Positions 59,547 to 64,000 of a stretch of DNA of 64,000 bases are shown in pieces. Each line of letters opens with the position of its first letter. The first letter of the stretch is position 1. The stretch is taken from contig NZ_JRMH01000001.1 of the NCBI RefSeq assembly GCF_000803315.1, forward strand, positions 434,001 to 498,000, given 5' to 3'. The stretch is from Pectobacterium actinidiae. Lineage in GTDB: Bacteria > Pseudomonadota > Gammaproteobacteria > Enterobacterales > Enterobacteriaceae. The notes beneath the pieces were generated by a model. The model had not been told where the DNA came from, made no database searches, and worked only from the letters and a program-made list of their open reading frames with translations. The translations under genes were made by a program, and so were the position numbers.

Positions 59547-60266
59547 ATGGCTACGCCACATATTAATGCAGAAATGGGTGATTTCGCGGACGTAGTACTG
59601 ATGCCCGGCGACCCGCTGCGTGCTAAGTATATTGCAGAAACCTTTCTGGAAAATGCCCACGAAGTGAACAACGTGCGTGGCATGTTAGGGTTCACCGGAA
59701 CCTATAAGGGCCGTAAAATTTCGGTCATGGGCCACGGTATGGGTATCCCATCCTGCTCAATTTATGCGAAAGAACTGATCACCGAATTCGGCGTGAAGAA
59801 GATCATTCGCGTGGGTTCCTGCGGCGCGGTACGTGAAGATGTGCAACTGCGCGACGTGGTGATCGGTATGGGTGCCTGTACGGATTCCAAAGTGAACCGC
59901 ATGCGCTTCAAAGATCACGACTACGCGGCGATTGCCGATTTCGATATGGTGCGTAATGCCGTTGATGCTGCCAAAGCTCGTGATGTTTCTGTCCGCGTTG
60001 GTAACCTCTTCTCCGCCGATCTGTTCTACACGCCAGATCCGCAGATGTTCGATGTGATGGAAAAATACGGCATTCTGGGTGTGGAAATGGAAGCGGCTGG
60101 TATCTATGGCGTCGCGGCAGAGTTCGGTGCGAAAGCACTGGCAATTTGTACCGTTTCTGACCACATTCGTACCGGTGCACAAACCACGTCAGAAGAGCGT
60201 CAAAACACGTTCAACGAGATGATCGAAATCGCGCTGGAATCCGTTCTGCTGGGCGATAACGAGTAA
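59547..60266 (+). CDS. deoD: Purine nucleoside phosphorylase DeoD
   Basis: Phosphorolyses purine (deoxy)nucleosides. The hexameric-type 239-residue enzyme has the signature [17 protein letters not shown] near residue 62, GVEMEAAG near 180 and the catalytic Asp in [10 protein letters not shown] near 204. AAGGAA precedes the ATG. Last gene of deoCABD; a hairpin follows. Confidence 0.96.
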   Translation: MATPHINAEMGDFADVVLMPGDPLRAKYIAETFLENAHEVNNVRGMLGFTGTYKGRKISVMGHGMGIPSCSIYAKELITEFGVKKIIRVGSCGAVREDVQLRDVVIGMGACTDSKVNRMRFKDHDYAAIADFDMVRNAVDAAKARDVSVRVGNLFSADLFYTPDPQMFDVMEKYGILGVEMEAAGIYGVAAEFGAKALAICTVSDHIRTGAQTTSEERQNTFNEMIEIALESVLLGDNE

Positions 60267-60273
60267 TATCACG

Positions 60274-60300
60274 ACAGCCCGGACATCCGCTCCGGGCTGT
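60274..60300 (+). terminator. Hairpin terminator after deoD
   Basis: ACAGCCCGGA / TCCGGGCTGT with a 7-base loop, followed by ATTTCCTCTC. It is a strong stem with a poor T-run. Confidence 0.65.
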
Positions 60301-60496
60301 ATTTCCTCTCTTCCCTTGCCCACTCTTCCGCAAGAGACTTGTGTCAGGGGGCATACCGATAATCGCGCTATCTCTGGTCGTTATTACTGACTTAACGTCT
60401 GCTATTCAAGGCACCTTCCTCTCTCAATTCCTTTATTCGTTACCACGCTACGTTTTATTACTTGTGTTGTATGTCGGTGTGTCCATAATTAGAAAC

Positions 60497-60515
60497 ACAA
60501 ATAATAATCATTAGT
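60497..60515 (+). promoter_or_regulatory. Probable Fur box upstream of the TonB-dependent receptor
   Basis: ACAAATAATAATCATTAGT matches the 19-bp Fur consensus well in its central TAATCATTA and weakly on the left. It ends 20 bases before the receptor start. It indicates iron repression of the receptor. Confidence 0.6.
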
Positions 60516-60534
60516 ATTTCTAACTGGTGGGGAA

Positions 60535-62784
60535 ATGAAAAAAATCACATCGATAGGGTCTCTGACGACTAAACCCGCAAAGCTAGCCGTATTAGTCGGT
60601 TCACTGTGCGGCGGCGTGGCTATGCCGCTGCTGGCGGAAGTGTCTCCAACTGCGGCACAGTCTACAACATCACCTTCTGTAGCGGGCACTGAGCCGAGTG
60701 GTGACACCATGACTGTGGTGGCGAAACCGGGCAATACGTTCCGTGCCGGTGGTGACGATTTGGTGCCTGCCTATTTGGATGGACAAATTGCAAATGGCGG
60801 ACGCGTTGGGTTTCTGGGTCAGCAGAACGCGCGTGATATGCCGTTTAATATCATCAGTTACACCGATAAGATGATACTTTCACAGCAAGCGGAAACGTTG
60901 GCTGATGTTGTTAAGAATGATGCGTCTATTCAAACCTTGAAAGGTTTCGGTAATTTCATGGAGACGTACCGCATTCGCGGTTTTACGCTGGATGGCGATG
61001 ATATTACCTTTGGTGGCCTCTATGGCGTGATGCCGCGCCAAATGGTATCGACCAACATGGTTGAGCGAGTAGAGGTATTTAAAGGTGCTAGTGCATTTGT
61101 TAACGGCGTTTCGGGGGGCGGAACGGGTAGCGGCGTCGGTGGGTCCATTAACGTTGAACCAAAACATGCCACCGATGATCCGCTCACGCGTCTGACCGTT
61201 GATTATGAATCAAAGAATAAGATCGGCGGCGGGCTGGATGTTGGGCGTCGTTTTGGCGACAACAATGAGTTTGGCGTGCGTGTCAACGTGTTGCATCGGG
61301 AAGGTGAAAACGCGATCCATGATCAAAAAGACCGCATGTCATTGGCTTCTGTTGGCTTGGATTATCGCGGTGATCGATTCCGTACGTCGTTGGATGCAGG
61401 TTATCAGCATCAATATGTTCACGGTGGGCGTATTGCCGTAAACGTCGGCAGCGCAACCGTTATTCCAGATGTCCCCGATGCAACGCTAAATTACGCTCCT
61501 AGTTGGGTTCATTCGGATATGAAAACGACCTTCGGTATGTGGCGTAGTGAATATGATGTAGCCGACAACTGGACGGTATACTCAGGGATTGGCAGCAGTC
61601 GGGCTGATGAGTTTGGTAGCTATGCGTCACCCAAACTCACGGATAACAACGGAAATGCGACCATATCGCGTATGGATGTCCCTCTATTACGAGATACTTT
61701 TTCTGGCCTGTTAGGTCTCCGCGGACAGTTTGATACCGGATTTATTACTCATAAAGTCAATGTCGGTTATTCCGGCGTCTATTCGAAGAGCCGTACTGCC
61801 TACAATATGTCTGGTACTGTGCCAACCAATATTTATCACCCTGGCAATATTGCCTCACCGCCTTCCATCTACTTTGGTGGTGATATGAATAGTCCAAATG
61901 TGCGTAATCGGGTGAGAAGTACGGGGCTTGCGTTGTCCGACACGTTGTCCGCGTTGGAAGATAAAATCGCGCTGACCGTGGGCCTACGTCGTCAGGAAAT
62001 CATGGTGCGTAACTATAGCTATGAAGGAGTAGAAGAGCGGGATGGTACATTCACCCGTACGAAAGTGACGCCGGCTTATGGTCTTGTCGTGAAGCCGTGG
62101 GAAAATATTTCGTTGTATGCTAACCATATCGAAGCGTTATCTCCAGGCAAGGTTGCGCCATTTAATGCAGTAAATGTCGGTCAGGTAACGGGAATTTATG
62201 TCGCTAAACAAAATGAAGTTGGTGTGAAATTTGACTATGAACGCGTAGGTGGTTCATTGGCATTGTTTGAAATTAAACGACCAAATGAATTTATCGACAG
62301 CCAGACGGGTATTTACGGGATTTACGGCGAACGTCGCCACCGTGGTATGGAGCTAAATGTTTTCGGTGAACCGATGTTTGGGCTGCGCTTGAATGGCAGT
62401 GCGACCTGGATTGCCGCGCAGCAAACTAAAACAAATTCGGGCACCAACGACGGCAAGGATGTCATAGGCGTACCGCGCTATCAATTGGTATTCGGTACCG
62501 AGTATGACGTCAAATCGGTTGACGGCCTGACGTTAGCAGGAACGGTGATTCGCTCCGGTTCGCAATATGCTAATGCGGAAAATACTCTGAAGCTGAAACC
62601 GTGGACGCGTCTGGATCTGGGGGTACGTTATAGCATGCCGATGAATGACCATACGATGGTATGGCGTGCTAACGTAGAAAACGTGACGAACGAGAAATAC
62701 TGGTCATCGGTAAACGATACGGGCGCTTATTTGTATCAGGGCGATCCGCGTTCATTGAAGCTGTCGATGTCGATTGATTTCTAA
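60535..62784 (+). CDS. TonB-dependent siderophore receptor
   Basis: 749 residues. A signal peptide (about 1-34, ending LLAE) is followed by a plug domain (about 85-205: DMPFNIISYT, YRIRGF, VERVEVFKGAS) and a 22-strand barrel ending in Phe (LKLSMSIDF), required for BAM-dependent assembly. A TonB-box-like DTMTVVA lies near residue 57. The layout is that of ferric-siderophore receptors of the FhuE/FpvA-like class. The ligand cannot be told from sequence. A Fur box lies just upstream. It is not adjacent to the NRPS/PKS cluster, so no link to it is claimed. Confidence 0.88.
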   Translation: MKKITSIGSLTTKPAKLAVLVGSLCGGVAMPLLAEVSPTAAQSTTSPSVAGTEPSGDTMTVVAKPGNTFRAGGDDLVPAYLDGQIANGGRVGFLGQQNARDMPFNIISYTDKMILSQQAETLADVVKNDASIQTLKGFGNFMETYRIRGFTLDGDDITFGGLYGVMPRQMVSTNMVERVEVFKGASAFVNGVSGGGTGSGVGGSINVEPKHATDDPLTRLTVDYESKNKIGGGLDVGRRFGDNNEFGVRVNVLHREGENAIHDQKDRMSLASVGLDYRGDRFRTSLDAGYQHQYVHGGRIAVNVGSATVIPDVPDATLNYAPSWVHSDMKTTFGMWRSEYDVADNWTVYSGIGSSRADEFGSYASPKLTDNNGNATISRMDVPLLRDTFSGLLGLRGQFDTGFITHKVNVGYSGVYSKSRTAYNMSGTVPTNIYHPGNIASPPSIYFGGDMNSPNVRNRVRSTGLALSDTLSALEDKIALTVGLRRQEIMVRNYSYEGVEERDGTFTRTKVTPAYGLVVKPWENISLYANHIEALSPGKVAPFNAVNVGQVTGIYVAKQNEVGVKFDYERVGGSLALFEIKRPNEFIDSQTGIYGIYGERRHRGMELNVFGEPMFGLRLNGSATWIAAQQTKTNSGTNDGKDVIGVPRYQLVFGTEYDVKSVDGLTLAGTVIRSGSQYANAENTLKLKPWTRLDLGVRYSMPMNDHTMVWRANVENVTNEKYWSSVNDTGAYLYQGDPRSLKLSMSIDF

Positions 62785-62822
62785 CGTCATTCTTCTTGTC
62801 CGTTAACGTAACAAGCCTAGAA

Positions 62823-62842
62823 GACCCGGTGAAAGCCGGGTC
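62823..62842. terminator. Hairpin between the receptor and the ABC transporter
   Basis: GACCCGG / CCGGGTC with a TGAAAG loop between two convergent genes. T-runs are poor on both sides. Confidence 0.5.
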
Positions 62843-62888
62843 CTCTATTACAGAAGATCCCGACGGATATTTTCCCTTCACGATACGG

Positions 62889-64000
62889 CTACGAAATGGG
62901 CTGCATGTCCCTCTCTGGCTGTATTGTCGCATTTTCCCCTTGTGAGAGTGGCGTTAACCGTACCTGATGTTTGAAACTGGCCTGTACGGCAGGCTGGTGG
63001 CTGACGGCCAAAACAATGGTTTGTGGCAGTGCAGTCCTGACGTGCGCTAACAGCTGAAGCGCCGCTGCGTCATCAAGCTGGCTGGTGGCTTCATCCAGAC
63101 AAAGTAGCGTCGGGCGCAGCAGCAACGCACGTGCAAGCGACAGGCGCTGTTGTTCGCCGCCCGATAGCTCCCGGCTCCAGTTTGCCTTGTCATCCAGACG
63201 GGGAATCAGCGTGGCCAGCCCGGTTTGTTCTAGCACCGCGATCAACTGTGCGGTATCCGCTAACTGCACCTGCGGATAACACAGTACCTGACGCAGCGTG
63301 TCCTGCGGTAAATAGGCCTTTTGCGGTAAAAACAGTGTGCGGCCGGCAGGGAGATGCCACTCTCCTTGTGAGACAGGCCACAGCCCCGCCAGCGCACGCA
63401 GCAGCGTGGTTTTTCCACTGCCGCTGCGTGCGCTGAGTGTTGCCCATTCGCCAGCCTGAAGCGTGAGCGTCAGCGGGGAGAAGTACGGTGAACCCTCGGG
63501 GCGCGATACTGACAGGGCGTTGATGTGCAGAGCATGGCCTTCATAGCGCGGTGCGTTTGGCGTCGGCAACTGCTGTAAGCGGTGCTGGAATTCCCACAGC
63601 CGTTCAATCGTGGAGGACCACTGAACCAACTGGCGATAGGCATCGATAAACCAGCCAAAGGCATCCAACACATAACCGAAGGCGGATCGCGCTTGCATAA
63701 TCGCCCCGAGGCTAACCTGACGAGCAAGAAACAGCGGCAGGGTAGCGAAAACCGGAATAATCAGGCTGAAACGGAAATAGCTGGTCGTAAAGCTCTCCAG
63801 CCGGAATTCTCGCGCCATTAAACGCTGCCAATTTTGCACAATGGGCAGGAAGTGTTGCCGCATCCGCTGCTGCTCGGCGTCGCTTCCCTGATAAAACGCG
63901 ATTTGCTCGCTGTTATCCCGTACCCGCAGCAGCGTGGCGCGGTAGTCGGCTTCTGTTCGCTGCCGTTCAATATTCAGCTTGTGCAGGCGATGCCCCAGCC
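62889..64000 (-). CDS. ABC transporter permease-ATPase fusion, YddA/SbmA type (partial)
   Basis: The C-terminal part of a fused transporter; the reading frame is open to the right window edge, so the N-terminus is missing. The membrane part carries ERQRTEADYRATLLRVRDN and AFYQGSDAEQQ, the pattern of the ABC_membrane_2 (SbmA/BacA/YddA) family. The ATPase follows with Walker A SARSGSGKTT, signature LSGGEQQRLSLARALL and Walker B LLCLDEATSQLD, and the switch His in AVSHQ. This is the YddA form (with ATPase), unlike SbmA. It is convergent with the TonB receptor. The substrate is unknown; peptide or corrin-like cargo is known in the family. Confidence 0.85.
   Translation of the reverse strand, partial: LGHRLHKLNIERQRTEADYRATLLRVRDNSEQIAFYQGSDAEQQRMRQHFLPIVQNWQRLMAREFRLESFTTSYFRFSLIIPVFATLPLFLARQVSLGAIMQARSAFGYVLDAFGWFIDAYRQLVQWSSTIERLWEFQHRLQQLPTPNAPRYEGHALHINALSVSRPEGSPYFSPLTLTLQAGEWATLSARSGSGKTTLLRALAGLWPVSQGEWHLPAGRTLFLPQKAYLPQDTLRQVLCYPQVQLADTAQLIAVLEQTGLATLIPRLDDKANWSRELSGGEQQRLSLARALLLRPTLLCLDEATSQLDDAAALQLLAHVRTALPQTIVLAVSHQPAVQASFKHQVRLTPLSQGENATIQPERDMQPIS

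Overview
The window reads as an Enterobacterales chromosome, most like the soft-rot Pectobacteriaceae (Pectobacterium and relatives). This rests on core-gene order and protein similarity recalled from E. coli K-12, not on a search. Nearly all flanking DNA is housekeeping: mdh, sfsB, ispB, rplU-rpmA, yhbE, obgE, dacB, greA, yhbY, rlmE-ftsH, folP-glmM, secG and tRNA-Leu(GAG) on the left; tRNA-fMet, rimP-nusA-infB-rbfA-truB, rpsO, pnp, nlpI, deaD, yhbW, ubiVU, ubiT-yhbS, yhbQ, an M20 amidohydrolase, deoCABD, a TonB-dependent receptor and a partial ABC transporter on the right.

The accessory part lies between tRNA-Leu (15434-15520) and tRNA-fMet (36526-36602), where E. coli has argG. It holds about 21 kb with no integrase, transposase or phage structural gene. 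Its core is a hybrid NRPS/PKS system. A minus-strand run (30.0 to 15.6 kb) encodes a DUF2589-type protein, a free-standing adenylation enzyme, a free-standing carrier protein, a carrier-like protein without the phosphopantetheine serine, a KS-AT-KR-DH-ACP polyketide synthase, a C-A-PCP-TE synthetase whose pocket residues read as an aspartate code, a membrane protein and a medium-chain reductase. A divergent plus-strand gene encodes A-PCP-C with a non-canonical A domain. The parts fit one short line: an acid loaded by A-PCP-C, joined to an amino acid on the free PCP, extended by one malonyl unit, joined to Asp, and released by the thioesterase.

Beside it (33.6-36.2 kb, visibly AT-rich) are a second DUF2589-type gene, a translationally coupled GH24 endolysin, a small holin-like membrane protein, and a divergent LuxR/NarL-type regulator whose receiver domain appears to lack the phospho-acceptor aspartate. 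A 29-bp element with core TATGCCA is found upstream of both DUF2589 genes and of the regulator. I infer that the biosynthetic operon and the lysis-like cassette form one regulated system, possibly production of a small molecule with holin/endolysin-assisted release. I know of no description of such a system.

A second curiosity is the mdh-ispB gap. There, Ner-like sfsB faces two tandem genes for Mu-transposase/repressor-type DNA-binding domains across perfect inverted repeats, which resembles a domesticated Mu early switch.
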